This document shows, in pieces, positions 41,979 to 50,823 of a DNA stretch of 64,000 bases. The stretch's first letter is position 1; the number at the start of each line of letters is the position of its first letter. A model generated the notes under the pieces. That model saw only the letters and a list, made by a program, of their open reading frames with translations. It searched no databases and was not told where the DNA came from. The stretch is from an uncultured Prevotellaceae bacterium (GTDB lineage: Bacteria > Bacteroidota > Bacteroidia > Bacteroidales > Bacteroidaceae): NCBI GenBank assembly GCA_900315095.1, contig OMXS01000013.1, forward strand, positions 26,337 through 90,336, written 5' to 3'. The position numbers were made by a program, and so were the translations under genes.

Positions 41979-44594
41979 ATGAATAAGATGACAAGGAAAA
42001 TACTCCTGATGGCGGCACTGATGATAAGCATCGCTGCCGGCGCTCAAGAGAAAATCATAAACCCCGACATCACATACGCGGGCAATCCTCGCAACTGTGT
42101 AATCGGCGGCATTGCCGTTTCAGGCGTGGAAGGCTATGAGGATTATGTGTTGACAGGTATCTCCGGACTCGTCGTTGGCCAGCATATAACGCTGCCAGGC
42201 AACGAAATCACCGATGCCGTGAAGCGCTACTGGAAGCACGGACTGTTCTCAAAGGTTGCCATAAGTGCCGACTCCATCGTTGGCGATAAGGCTTACCTGC
42301 ATTTCCACCTCGCACTCCGTCCGCGCGTGAGCAACATCAACTATATCGGTCTGAAGAAGAGTGAACGCGAGGATATGGAGCAGAAACTGGGTCTGTTGAA
42401 AGGCTCTCAGATTACGCCTAACATGATTGACCGTGCCAAGATACTGGCAAAGAAATATTTCGACGACAAGGGTTATAAGAACGCTGACATCCAGATAACA
42501 CAGCGCGATGATGTGACAGCCAAGAACCAGGTGATTCTCGACATCTTTGTAGACAAGAAAGAGAAGATGAAGGTTCATGAGATAATCATCGAGGGCAACG
42601 AGAAACTCTCCGACAGCAAGATAAAGGGCGGACTGTTCCGCAAGGGTGCCTTTGCAAAGATTCACGAGGCAGGCAAACTGTCTAGTTTCCTCAAGTCGAA
42701 GAAGTACACCCCCGAGCGTTACAAGGAGGACAAGCAGAAACTCATTGAGAAGTATAACGAATTGGGTTACCGCGACGCCACCATTCTCGAAGACTCGGTA
42801 TGGAACTTCGATGATAAGCATGTCAACATCTACGTTAAGGTGGATGAGGGCAAGCAATACTTCATCCGCAACATCTCATGGGTAGGAAACACCATCTATC
42901 CTACCGAAAACCTTTCGCGTCTTCTTGACATGCACAAGGGCGATGTGTACAACCAGAAACTTATGAACAAGCGCCTTTCAGAGGACGACGACGCAGTAGG
43001 AAACCTCTATTGGAACAACGGTTACCTCTTCTATAACCTGCAGCCAACCGAGATAAACATCGTGGGCGACTCAATTGACCTTGAGATGCGCATCCAGGAA
43101 GGACCGCAGGCGCACATCAACCGCGTGCGTATCAACGGTAACAACCGACTCTATGAGAATGTGGTACGCCGTGAGTTGCGCACCAAGCCGGGCGACCTCT
43201 TCTCGAAAGACGCCCTCCAGCGTTCGGCGCGTGAGCTCGCATCAATGGGACACTTCGACCCTGAGCAGGTGAATCCCGACGTGAAGCCTAACTACGAGGA
43301 CGGAACAGTGGATATCAACTGGAACCTCGTGCAGAAGTCAAACGACCAGATTGAGTTCTCTCTCGGATGGGGACAGACGGGTGTCATCGGACGTGTGGGA
43401 CTGAAACTGAACAACTTCTCGATGGCAAACTTGTTCAACAAGAACAAGGAACACCGCGGTATAATGCCTATCGGCGACGGTGAGGTGCTCTCTATAGGTG
43501 CACAGACCAACGGTACTTACTATCAGTCGTACAACGCAAGCTACTCTACCAGCTGGTTCGGAGGCAAGCGACCTATACAGTTCACCGTCGGAGCATACTA
43601 CAGCAAGCAGACCGATGTGTCGAGCAACTATTATAACAGCGCCTACATGAACAACTATTACAACTATCTGTATGGCGTTGGAAGCAGTTACTACAATAGT
43701 TACGAGAACTATTACGACCCTGACAAGTATGTGCGACTGCTTGGCGCAAGTGTCGGATGGGGTACACGTCTGCGCTGGCCTGACGACTATTTCATGCTCA
43801 ACGTTGAGTTGGCGTACACTCGTTACATGCTGAAGAACTGGCGCTACTTCCTCGTTTCGACAGGTAACTGTAACAACCTTAATCTCGGCATCACACTGTC
43901 GCGTGTATCTACCGACAACCAGCTCTTCCCGCGTCGCGGTTCAGAGTTCACGGCATCGGTGACAATTACACCGCCTTGGAGCAAGTTTGAGGATAAGGAC
44001 TACAAGAATCTCGCCACCGACCCGAAGTCTGCCACCTATGCAAAGGAGCAGCAGGAGAAGTACCGCTGGATTGAATACCACAAGTGGAAGTTTAAGGCAC
44101 GCACCTATACAGCGCTCACCAGCGGACAGAAGTGCTTCGTGCTGATGACTCGTGTGGAGTTAGGTCTGCTCGGTTCTTACAACAAAGACAAGAAATCTCC
44201 TTTCGAGACGTTCTACATGGGAGGTGACGGTATGAGCGGATATAGCAACGGTTACGCTCAGGAGACTATCGGTCTGCGTGGTTACGACAATGGTTCGCTG
44301 ACTCCATACTACAGCGAGGGTTATGCTTACGACCGCTTCACTCTTGAACTGCGCTATCCGTTCCTGCTCGGAAACACCACCATCTACGGTCTCGCTTTTG
44401 CTGAGGCAGGTAACGCGTGGACAGAGACAAAGAAGTTCAACCCCTTCGACATGAAACGCTCAGCAGGTGTCGGTCTCCGCATCTTCCTCCCAATGGTGGG
44501 TATGATGGGTATCGACTGGGCTTACGGTTTCGACAAGGTGTTCGGCACAAAGGGCGGCTCGCAGTTCCACTTTGTGCTCGGACAGGAGTTCTAA
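41979..44594 (+). CDS. bamA: Outer membrane assembly factor BamA
   Basis: An 871-aa protein from MNKMTRKILLMAALMIS, a clean signal peptide ending AGAQ. The ATG at 41919 overlapping the uppS stop would put 20 hydrophilic residues before it and is less likely, although it could aid coupling. Five POTRA domains fill residues ~20-440 (EIIIEGNEKLSDSKIKGGLF; HINRVRINGNNRLYENVVRR), then a 16-strand barrel ending GSQFHFVLGQEF with terminal Phe. Residues ~546-590 in the barrel are extremely rich in Tyr and Asn. BamA inserts outer-membrane proteins and is essential. Confidence 0.95.
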   Translation: MNKMTRKILLMAALMISIAAGAQEKIINPDITYAGNPRNCVIGGIAVSGVEGYEDYVLTGISGLVVGQHITLPGNEITDAVKRYWKHGLFSKVAISADSIVGDKAYLHFHLALRPRVSNINYIGLKKSEREDMEQKLGLLKGSQITPNMIDRAKILAKKYFDDKGYKNADIQITQRDDVTAKNQVILDIFVDKKEKMKVHEIIIEGNEKLSDSKIKGGLFRKGAFAKIHEAGKLSSFLKSKKYTPERYKEDKQKLIEKYNELGYRDATILEDSVWNFDDKHVNIYVKVDEGKQYFIRNISWVGNTIYPTENLSRLLDMHKGDVYNQKLMNKRLSEDDDAVGNLYWNNGYLFYNLQPTEINIVGDSIDLEMRIQEGPQAHINRVRINGNNRLYENVVRRELRTKPGDLFSKDALQRSARELASMGHFDPEQVNPDVKPNYEDGTVDINWNLVQKSNDQIEFSLGWGQTGVIGRVGLKLNNFSMANLFNKNKEHRGIMPIGDGEVLSIGAQTNGTYYQSYNASYSTSWFGGKRPIQFTVGAYYSKQTDVSSNYYNSAYMNNYYNYLYGVGSSYYNSYENYYDPDKYVRLLGASVGWGTRLRWPDDYFMLNVELAYTRYMLKNWRYFLVSTGNCNNLNLGITLSRVSTDNQLFPRRGSEFTASVTITPPWSKFEDKDYKNLATDPKSATYAKEQQEKYRWIEYHKWKFKARTYTALTSGQKCFVLMTRVELGLLGSYNKDKKSPFETFYMGGDGMSGYSNGYAQETIGLRGYDNGSLTPYYSEGYAYDRFTLELRYPFLLGNTTIYGLAFAEAGNAWTETKKFNPFDMKRSAGVGLRIFLPMVGMMGIDWAYGFDKVFGTKGGSQFHFVLGQEF

Positions 44595-44683
44595 TTGTTC
44601 TAAATGTCGCAAAAAGTAGCATAAGTTAAACTAAAACGACGGCTTGCCGTCAAACGATAGACTAAATTATTAAAGTACAGACG

Positions 44684-45196
44684 ATGAAGAAACTATTTAT
44701 GATAGCCGTTATGGCAATAGTTGCTCTTACGGCTAATGCGCAGAAATTCGCACTTATTGACATGGATTACATCCTGAAGAACGTGCCTGCTTACGAGCGT
44801 GCCAACGAGCAGCTGAACCAGATCTCAAAGAAATGGCAGGCTGAAGTGGAGGCTCTGAACACCGAGGCACAGACAATGTACAAGAACTATCAGAACGAGG
44901 TGGTGTTCCTCTCGCAGGAGCAGAAGAAGGCTAAGCAGGACGCCATCATGCAGAAGGAGAAGGAATCGAGCGAGCTTAAGCGCAAGTATTTCGGTCCGGA
45001 AGGCGAACTTTTCAAGAAACGCGAGGCTCTGATGACTCCTATCCAGGAGGAAATCTATGCAGCGGTGAAAGACATCTCAGACCTCCGCGGCTATTCACTC
45101 GTGCTCGACCGTGCCAGCAACGGTGCCATCATTTTCGGCTCCCCGAAGATTGACATCAGCAACGAGGTGCTCCAGAAACTGGGTTATGCAAATTAA
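44684..45196 (+). CDS. OmpH/Skp-family periplasmic chaperone, first of three
   Basis: A 170-aa protein with signal peptide to ANAQ, followed by KFALIDMDYILKNVPAYERANEQLN and a long coiled coil (about residues 45-115), ending in a Skp-type beta segment (LVLDRASNGAIIFG). Skp trimers carry unfolded outer-membrane proteins to BamA, encoded just upstream. A spacer of 35 nt leads to the second copy. Confidence 0.9.
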   Translation: MKKLFMIAVMAIVALTANAQKFALIDMDYILKNVPAYERANEQLNQISKKWQAEVEALNTEAQTMYKNYQNEVVFLSQEQKKAKQDAIMQKEKESSELKRKYFGPEGELFKKREALMTPIQEEIYAAVKDISDLRGYSLVLDRASNGAIIFGSPKIDISNEVLQKLGYAN

Positions 45197-45231
45197 ACAA
45201 TAAACAGAATAATAAAAAACAAAGAAAGAAA

Positions 45232-45732
45232 ATGAAAAAGATTATCATTATGTTGATGGTGTTCGCACCAATGTCGCTTTTCGCACAGAAGTTCGGACAT
45301 GTTGATTCACAGGCTATCATGCAGGGAATGCCTGAGTTTATCTCAGCACGCGGTGAAGTTGAAGCTCAGACAAAGAAGTATGAGGATGAGCTCCAGAGCA
45401 TGCAGCAGGAACTGCAGCGCAAGAGCGAGGATTACGAGAAGAATGCAAGCACCATGAACGACACTAAGCGTCAGGAAACTGAGACTGAGTTGCAGCAGAT
45501 GTACCAGAAGATTCAGCAGACTTACCAGGACAACCAGCAGGCTCTCGCTAAACTTCAGCAGGAGAAGCTGCAGCCAATCACAACCAAGCTGATTAATGCC
45601 ATCAATAACGTGGGCAAGGCAGGCGGTTATGTTTACATCATGGACAAGGCTGCCGGTATACCATATATCAGCGATTCTCTGAGCAAGGACGTAACAGCTG
45701 ACGTTAAGGCTGAACTGAACAAACTGAAATAA
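45232..45732 (+). CDS. OmpH/Skp-family periplasmic chaperone, second of three
   Basis: A 166-aa protein with signal peptide to LFAQ, then KFGHVDSQAIMQGMPEFISAR, a Gln-rich coiled coil (about residues 45-115) and a C-terminal YVYIMDKAAGIPYIS. Same plan as its neighbours but with more Gln in the coil. It may form mixed trimers with the others. Confidence 0.9.
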   Translation: MKKIIIMLMVFAPMSLFAQKFGHVDSQAIMQGMPEFISARGEVEAQTKKYEDELQSMQQELQRKSEDYEKNASTMNDTKRQETETELQQMYQKIQQTYQDNQQALAKLQQEKLQPITTKLINAINNVGKAGGYVYIMDKAAGIPYISDSLSKDVTADVKAELNKLK

Positions 45733-45740
45733 ACCTCATA

Positions 45741-45860
45741 GGGAGTTAAGCAGTAAGGGGAGTTAAGTAGTTAAGACATCAGGACAATGGTTCTCATGTC
45801 ATTCTTACCTACTTAACTTCTTTACTCCTTAACTCTTTCCTTTTTTAACTCCTTAACTCC
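45741..45860. repeat. Low-complexity inverted repeat between ompH copies
   Basis: GGAGTTAAG-type units (45741-45775) face their reverse complements CTTAACTCC-type units (45815-45860), so the 120-nt spacer can fold back. Same class of short degenerate repeats as those near 13507 and 36360. Confidence 0.6.
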
Positions 45861-45869
45861 ATAATAATA

Positions 45870-46406
45870 ATGAAGCAAAACATGAACTGCGGAAAGGCAT
45901 TATTCTTCTATCCTCTGCTTGCCTTATGCCTTTTCTTCTTAGCCCCAGCAGCGGCAGACGCACAGAACCGCATAGCATATTTCAGCTATGACGAGGCGAT
46001 GAAGTCGATGCCCGACTATGTGCTTGCACAGAAGAACATCAGTTCTCTGCGCTCGAAATATGACGCAGAGATGAAGAGGGCAGAGGACGAGTTCAATAAC
46101 AAATACGAGGAGTTCCTCGACGGTCAGCATGACTTTGCTCCGTTGATTTTGCAGAAACGGCAGGCAGAACTTCAGGAACTGATGCAGAAGAACATCGCCT
46201 TCAAGGCTGAGGCAGAGCGCTTGCTCACACAGGCAGAGAAGGACGCGATGGCTCCTGTGGCAGAGAAGATGAAGACGGCGTTGCAGAAGATAGGCAAGGA
46301 ACGTGGCTATGCCGTGATTCTGAACACCGACAGCAACGCATGTCCTTACATCGACACCACCATTGCCGACGACATTACAACCATCGTTAAAGACGCATTG
46401 CGATAA
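45870..46406 (+). CDS. OmpH/Skp-family periplasmic chaperone, third of three
   Basis: A 178-aa protein with signal peptide to DAQ, RIAYFSYDEAMKSMPDYVLA, a charged coiled coil (about residues 55-125) and YAVILNTDSNACPYID. It diverges most from the other two and lies beyond a repeat-filled spacer. The following murI starts 1 nt after its stop. Confidence 0.87.
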   Translation: MKQNMNCGKALFFYPLLALCLFFLAPAAADAQNRIAYFSYDEAMKSMPDYVLAQKNISSLRSKYDAEMKRAEDEFNNKYEEFLDGQHDFAPLILQKRQAELQELMQKNIAFKAEAERLLTQAEKDAMAPVAEKMKTALQKIGKERGYAVILNTDSNACPYIDTTIADDITTIVKDALR

Positions 46407-46407
46407 C

Positions 46408-47250
46408 GTGAACACACCACTGCCTTCATCACCAGGACCAATAGGTGTCTTCGATAGCGGCTACGGAGGTCTGACGATACTTCACCAGATGCGCCAGATG
46501 CTGCCGCAATACGATTACCTTTATCTCGGAGACAATGCCCGTGCGCCGTATGGCCCACGCTCGTTCGACGTGGTCTATCGTTTCACTCGCGAGGCGGTGA
46601 TGAAACTTTTCTCTATGGGGTGCCATCTGGTTATCCTCGCTTGCAACACCGCTTCGGCGAAGGCTTTGCGCACATTGCAGCAAAACGACTTGCCGACACT
46701 AGGAGGCGACCGACGCGTTCTTGGTGTTATACGTCCCACAACAGAAAACATAGGTGCGCTGACAAAGTCGCGTCACGTTGGCATTCTTGCTACCGAGGGC
46801 ACTATACGCAGCCGCAGCTACGAACTGGAGATTGCCCATCAGGCACCCGATGTGGTGGTGACGGGGCAGGCATGCCCGCTGTGGGCTGCCATAGTTGAGG
46901 CTAACGAGGCAGACAGTCCTGGTGCCGACTACTTCGTTCACAAGCGCATTGACGAACTGTTGCGCCGCGATCCGGAGATAGACACCATTATCTTGGCGTG
47001 CACCCATTACCCTCTACTGCTGAACACCATACTGAAGCATGTCCCGCGCGGCGTACGAGTAGTGCCGCAGGGCGAGTATGTGGCAAGCAGCCTGGTGCAG
47101 TATATGCAGCGCCATCCTGAGATGGAGAATCGCATAACGCAGGGAGGTACATGTCATTATCTCACCACCGAGAATCCCGAACGCTTCACCGAGTGCGCCC
47201 GGGTGTTCCTTAAGGAGGATGTTGACGTGGAAAACGTAACCTTGGGATAA
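46408..47250 (+). CDS. murI: Glutamate racemase
   Basis: A 280-aa protein from a GTG start (VNTPLPSSPGPIGVFDSGYGG); the track-like longer frame begins with TTG inside ompH and is less likely. Catalytic cysteines are in LACNTASAKA (about residue 76) and ILACTHYPLLL (about residue 197), with the DSGYGGLT and GDNARAPYG motifs. It supplies D-glutamate for peptidoglycan. A hairpin terminator follows at 47289. Confidence 0.93.
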   Translation: MNTPLPSSPGPIGVFDSGYGGLTILHQMRQMLPQYDYLYLGDNARAPYGPRSFDVVYRFTREAVMKLFSMGCHLVILACNTASAKALRTLQQNDLPTLGGDRRVLGVIRPTTENIGALTKSRHVGILATEGTIRSRSYELEIAHQAPDVVVTGQACPLWAAIVEANEADSPGADYFVHKRIDELLRRDPEIDTIILACTHYPLLLNTILKHVPRGVRVVPQGEYVASSLVQYMQRHPEMENRITQGGTCHYLTTENPERFTECARVFLKEDVDVENVTLG

Positions 47251-47288
47251 TCCCTTATACATTCATTTATAACGCATATAAAGCAAGA

Positions 47289-47325
47289 CCGCCGATATTA
47301 ATTGCTAATATCAGCGGCTTTGTTT
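47289..47325 (+). terminator. Terminator after murI
   Basis: CCGCCGATATTA pairs with TAATATCAGCGG (one mismatch) around ATTGC, followed by CTTTGTTTT. It ends the envelope cluster. Confidence 0.8.
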
Positions 47326-47332
47326 TGCAATA

Positions 47333-47420
47333 TATGTCCTTTTGCTTTCCGATTGATGTCCTTTGGGCTTGCGAAAAGCCATCTTTCGCATCCTCATTGA
47401 TGCCCTTTGGGAATGCGATT
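47333..47420. repeat. 22-nt period tandem repeat, four units
   Basis: Units at 47333, 47355, 47377 and 47399, with shared CCTTTGGG and TGCGA cores; the third unit carries CATCTTTCGC. Shares CTTTxGxxxTGCGATTAA with the array at 34779. Lies between convergent murI and the permease gene. Confidence 0.75.
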
Positions 47421-47429
47421 AACGGTTAA

Positions 47430-48662
47430 TCATCCGTTAATAAGACGTCGAGAGAAATAATGTACGGGATACCATACAGCGAGGAAACTTACTACGAGAA
47501 CGGTGAAGAACACCAGCACGATGTCCCAAGGGTGAACGCTGACAGGATAAGCGTCAACGATGAACGAGCCGCTGGTGCTGCCCAGTTTCACAAGTCCGAA
47601 GGTCTGTTGCGCAAGGCACAACAAGAGTCCCAGTACAATGCCCACGACTGCTCCAACGGCGGCAATGAGTCGTCCTTCGAGAAGGAAGATGCGCGTTATC
47701 TGCTTGTCGGTGGCACCAAGGTTGCGCAGCGTCACCACGTCGTCTTTCTTGTCGATGATAAGCATCGAGAGTGAGCCAATGATGTTGAAGCACGCAACAG
47801 CGAGGATGAACGTCAGGAAGATATATGCTATCAGTTTCTCAATAACCATAATCTTGAACGTGTCTTCCTGTTGCTCGTAGCGGTCGAGAACATCGTATTT
47901 CTCGCCTACGATATCCTTGATTTTGCTTTTTGTGCGGTCGACGCTTGTGCCGTTTTTCAGTTTCAGTTCAAGGTTTGTCACCATCCCTTGCTGGTCGAAA
48001 AGGTTGCGCGCGAAGGCTATGGGTGTAATGATATAGTTGGCGTCGTATTTCGCCTGTCTCACATAGAACACCACTCCTGGCGATATCAGCGAGTCCTCCA
48101 CGAAGCCCTCGGTGGGATTAGCCATATCCAGTTGTCCCTCTCGCTTCGGTGCGTAAATCTTCAAGAACCCTTCCCAGCGGGCAGAGGTGCCTAGTGTCTC
48201 GGCAAGGCGAATGCCTATGGTGCCGTATTGCAGGTTGGCGGCGTGCAGCGAGAACTCCCCTTCGCCGTAGAGAATGTCGTTGATGTGCGTCAGTTCGGTA
48301 AAGTTGTCCTCCACACCCTTAATCTTCACCATTGCCTGACGGTCGCCAAAGACAGCCAGAGCGTTGTCCTCGACACAGTCCATCGCCACGTCAACCTCGG
48401 GCATCTTGCGTATCTGGTCGAGCAGCGGGTCGTCAGCAGGCACGGTCTTTCCTTCCCTTGGCACCACTACCAGTTGCGGGTCCATTGCCGTGAACAGCGA
48501 TGCCACGAGGTCGTGGAACCCGTTGAAGACGCTCAGCGTGATGATGAGCGCCATAGAGGCAACGGCAACTCCCGCCATCGAGATGAAACTGATGACGTTA
48601 ATCGCGTTGGTGCTCTTCTTCGAGAAGAGGTAGCGGCGTGCTATGTAGTATGGGAAGTTCAC
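47430..48662 (-). CDS. LolC/LolE-type (FtsX-like) ABC permease
   Basis: A 410-aa inner-membrane protein: helix 1 at residues ~20-50 (SFISMAGVAVASMALIITLSVFNGFHD), a large periplasmic MacB-like domain (about 50-265) and three C-terminal helices with the FtsX signature (FNIIGSLSMLIIDKKDDVVTLRNLGAT). The family releases lipoproteins from the inner membrane for delivery to the outer membrane. The ATPase partner is not encoded here. The start overlaps the rbfA stop by 4 nt, so the two are translationally coupled. Confidence 0.88.
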   Translation of the reverse strand: MNFPYYIARRYLFSKKSTNAINVISFISMAGVAVASMALIITLSVFNGFHDLVASLFTAMDPQLVVVPREGKTVPADDPLLDQIRKMPEVDVAMDCVEDNALAVFGDRQAMVKIKGVEDNFTELTHINDILYGEGEFSLHAANLQYGTIGIRLAETLGTSARWEGFLKIYAPKREGQLDMANPTEGFVEDSLISPGVVFYVRQAKYDANYIITPIAFARNLFDQQGMVTNLELKLKNGTSVDRTKSKIKDIVGEKYDVLDRYEQQEDTFKIMVIEKLIAYIFLTFILAVACFNIIGSLSMLIIDKKDDVVTLRNLGATDKQITRIFLLEGRLIAAVGAVVGIVLGLLLCLAQQTFGLVKLGSTSGSFIVDAYPVSVHPWDIVLVFFTVLVVSFLAVWYPVHYFSRRLING

Positions 48663-48994
48663 TTCTTCAGCAATTCATCAATGTGCTCGATATAGTCGAG
48701 CGAGTCGTCAATGAAGAATCTCAGCTCGGGGATGATGCGCAGTTGGTTGCGCACGCGGGTACCCAAGTCATATCTTATTGTCTTCTCGTTCTTCTTGATG
48801 TTGTTCAGCAGTTCCTCGCCTTTGTCGCTTGGGAATATGCTCAGATAGGCTGTGCAGATGCTGAGGTCGGGACTTATCTTCACCCTCGTAACACTCACCA
48901 TCACACCGTGCATCATTCGCGTCTGACTCTGGAAGATGAGGCTCAGTTCCTTCTGCAACAGTCTTGCTATACGGTTCTGTCTTGTCTCTTGCAT
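48659..48994 (-). CDS. rbfA: Ribosome-binding factor A
   Basis: A 111-aa protein with a KH-like fold: N-terminal helix (TRQNRIARLLQKELSLIFQS), VSVTRVKISPDLSICTAYLSIF and the C-terminal LRIIPELRFFIDDSLDYIEHID typical of RbfA. It helps 16S rRNA maturation in the 30S subunit. First gene of the rbfA-permease pair; promoter at 49051-49021. Confidence 0.93.
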   Translation of the reverse strand: MQETRQNRIARLLQKELSLIFQSQTRMMHGVMVSVTRVKISPDLSICTAYLSIFPSDKGEELLNNIKKNEKTIRYDLGTRVRNQLRIIPELRFFIDDSLDYIEHIDELLKK

Positions 48995-49020
48995 GTTAAT
49001 TCTTCTTTTTTATTTCCGTG

Positions 49021-49051
49021 CAAAGGTACTTTTTTTCGTAGAGAATGCAAA
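49021..49051 (-). promoter_or_regulatory. rbfA promoter
   Basis: Minus strand: TTTG (49051-49048), 19 nt, TACCTTTG (49028-49021). Confidence 0.75.
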
Positions 49052-49076
49052 ATAAAACCACAATGTTTTATTTGTT

Positions 49077-49108
49077 TTTGGTTATAATTGTTTTTTTGTG
49101 TAACTTTG
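49077..49108 (+). promoter_or_regulatory. kduI promoter
   Basis: TTTG (49077-49080), 20 nt, TAACTTTG (49101-49108). It lies 25 nt from the divergent rbfA promoter. Confidence 0.75.
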
Positions 49109-49150
49109 CCGATTAGAAAACGAAAAGAGAAAACAAACACTTGAAAAACA

Positions 49151-49993
49151 ATGAAAACAAATTATGAAATCCGCTATGCGTCTCATCCTGAAGATGCAAA
49201 GCATTACGACACAGCACGCATTCGCCGTGACTTCCTCATCGAGCGAGTTTTCGCAGACAATGAGGTGAACCTTGTTTATTCTATGTACGACCGCATGGTG
49301 GTTGGCGGTGCCAAGCCTGTGGGCGAGGAACTGTTGCTTGAGGCTATAGACCCGCTGAAGGCTCCGTTCTTTACTATACGCCGAGAGATAGGTATTTTCA
49401 ATGTCGGCGGCAGCGGAACTGTGAAGGTGGGCGACGAGGAGTTCCATCTGGACTATAAGGAGGCACTCTATATCGGCCGCGGCGACCGCAACGTAACGTT
49501 CCAGAGCGACGATGCGGCAAAGCCTGCGAAGTTCTACATCAACAGCACTACGGCCCACAAGGAGTACCCCTGCCGCAAGATTACAAAGGCAGATGCAGTA
49601 GTGGCTCACATGGGAAGTCTTGAGATGAGCAACGAACGCGACATCAACAAGATGATTGTAAACCAGGTGTTGCCCACATGCCAGTTGCAGATGGGTATGA
49701 CCGAACTGGCTCCCGGCTCTGTTTGGAACACTATGCCGGCACATGTGCACAGCCGCCGCATGGAGGCGTACTTCTATTTCGAGGTGCCTGAGGACCAGGC
49801 TGTGTGCCACTTCATGGGCGAGGTGGAGGAGACACGCCACCTCTGGATGAAGGGCGACCAGGCAGTTCTCTCTCCTGAATGGAGCATCCACTCGGCTGCT
49901 GCTACCCACAACTACACCTTCATCTGGGGTATGGGTGGCGAAAACCTCGACTATGGCGACCAAGACTTCTCGAAAATCACAGACCTTAAATAA
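49151..49993 (+). CDS. kduI: 5-dehydro-4-deoxy-D-glucuronate isomerase
   Basis: A 280-aa cupin-fold isomerase with family length. Metal-site motifs are present: PAHVHSRRMEAYFYFE (about residues 197-212) and the later HSAAATHNYTFIWGMGGEN. It converts the unsaturated uronate released by pectin or glycosaminoglycan lyases into 3-deoxy-glycero-2,5-hexodiulosonate. kduD follows after 6 nt. No lyase or transporter for uronates lies nearby, so the pathway entry is elsewhere. Confidence 0.95.
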   Translation: MKTNYEIRYASHPEDAKHYDTARIRRDFLIERVFADNEVNLVYSMYDRMVVGGAKPVGEELLLEAIDPLKAPFFTIRREIGIFNVGGSGTVKVGDEEFHLDYKEALYIGRGDRNVTFQSDDAAKPAKFYINSTTAHKEYPCRKITKADAVVAHMGSLEMSNERDINKMIVNQVLPTCQLQMGMTELAPGSVWNTMPAHVHSRRMEAYFYFEVPEDQAVCHFMGEVEETRHLWMKGDQAVLSPEWSIHSAAATHNYTFIWGMGGENLDYGDQDFSKITDLK

Positions 49994-49999
49994 AGACTT

Positions 50000-50800
50000 A
50001 TGGCAATGAACAACATGTTTTCACTTGAGGGCAAGAACGCTCTCGTTACAGGTGGCGCCTATGGTATAGGCTTTGCCATCGCAGAGGCATTGGCTGGAGC
50101 CGGTGCACGCATAGCATTCAACTGCCGTAGTCAGAAAAACCTCGACCAGGCTCTTGCCGACTATAAGGCAAAGGGCATCGACGCACGCGGTTACATCTGC
50201 GACGTTACTGACGAGGAGGCCGTGAAGCAGCTCGTGGAGCAGATACATCAGGACCTCGGACAGATAGATATTCTGGTAAACAACGCGGGAATCATTAAGC
50301 GCATCCCTATGCACGAGATGAAGCGCGAGGAGTTTCAGCAAGTCATCGACATCGACCTCGTGGGACCGTTCATCTGTGCTAAGGCTGTTATTCCCGAAAT
50401 GATGGAGCGTCAGGAGGGCAAGATTATCAACATCTGTTCTATGATGAGCGAACTAGGTCGTGAGACGGTGTCAGCATACGCGGCAGCAAAGGGAGGACTG
50501 AAGATGCTCACTCGTAACATCTGCTCGGAGTATGGCGGTTACAACATACAGTGTAACGCCATCGGTCCTGGCTATATCGCAACGCCACAGACGGCACCGC
50601 TGCGTGAGCGTCAGGCAGATGGCAGCCGACATCCTTTCGACTCCTTCATCTGCGCCAAAACACCAGCAGGCCGTTGGCTCAACCCTGAGGAGCTTGGAGG
50701 TCCCGCTGTGTTCCTCGCCTCTCACGCCTCAGATGCGGTGAACGGACACATCCTTTATGTTGACGGCGGCATCCTTGCTTACATCGGCAAGCAGCCATAA
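50000..50800 (+). CDS. kduD: 2-dehydro-3-deoxy-D-gluconate 5-dehydrogenase (SDR)
   Basis: A 266-aa short-chain dehydrogenase: TGGAYGIG nucleotide loop (residues 17-24), NNAG (about 92-95), catalytic Ser in NICSMMSE (about 147) and YAAAKGG (about 160-166). It reduces the KduI product to 2-keto-3-deoxygluconate. Operon with kduI; an unknown secreted-protein gene follows after 23 nt. Confidence 0.93.
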   Translation: MAMNNMFSLEGKNALVTGGAYGIGFAIAEALAGAGARIAFNCRSQKNLDQALADYKAKGIDARGYICDVTDEEAVKQLVEQIHQDLGQIDILVNNAGIIKRIPMHEMKREEFQQVIDIDLVGPFICAKAVIPEMMERQEGKIINICSMMSELGRETVSAYAAAKGGLKMLTRNICSEYGGYNIQCNAIGPGYIATPQTAPLRERQADGSRHPFDSFICAKTPAGRWLNPEELGGPAVFLASHASDAVNGHILYVDGGILAYIGKQP

Positions 50801-50823
50801 CATAGAACAAAAGCACTTAAAAC

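Noticed and set aside
49082-49963. 293-codon minus-strand ORF opposite kduI
   Set aside because: kduI is complete and recognisable on the plus strand with its own promoter; the opposite frame has no recognisable motif.
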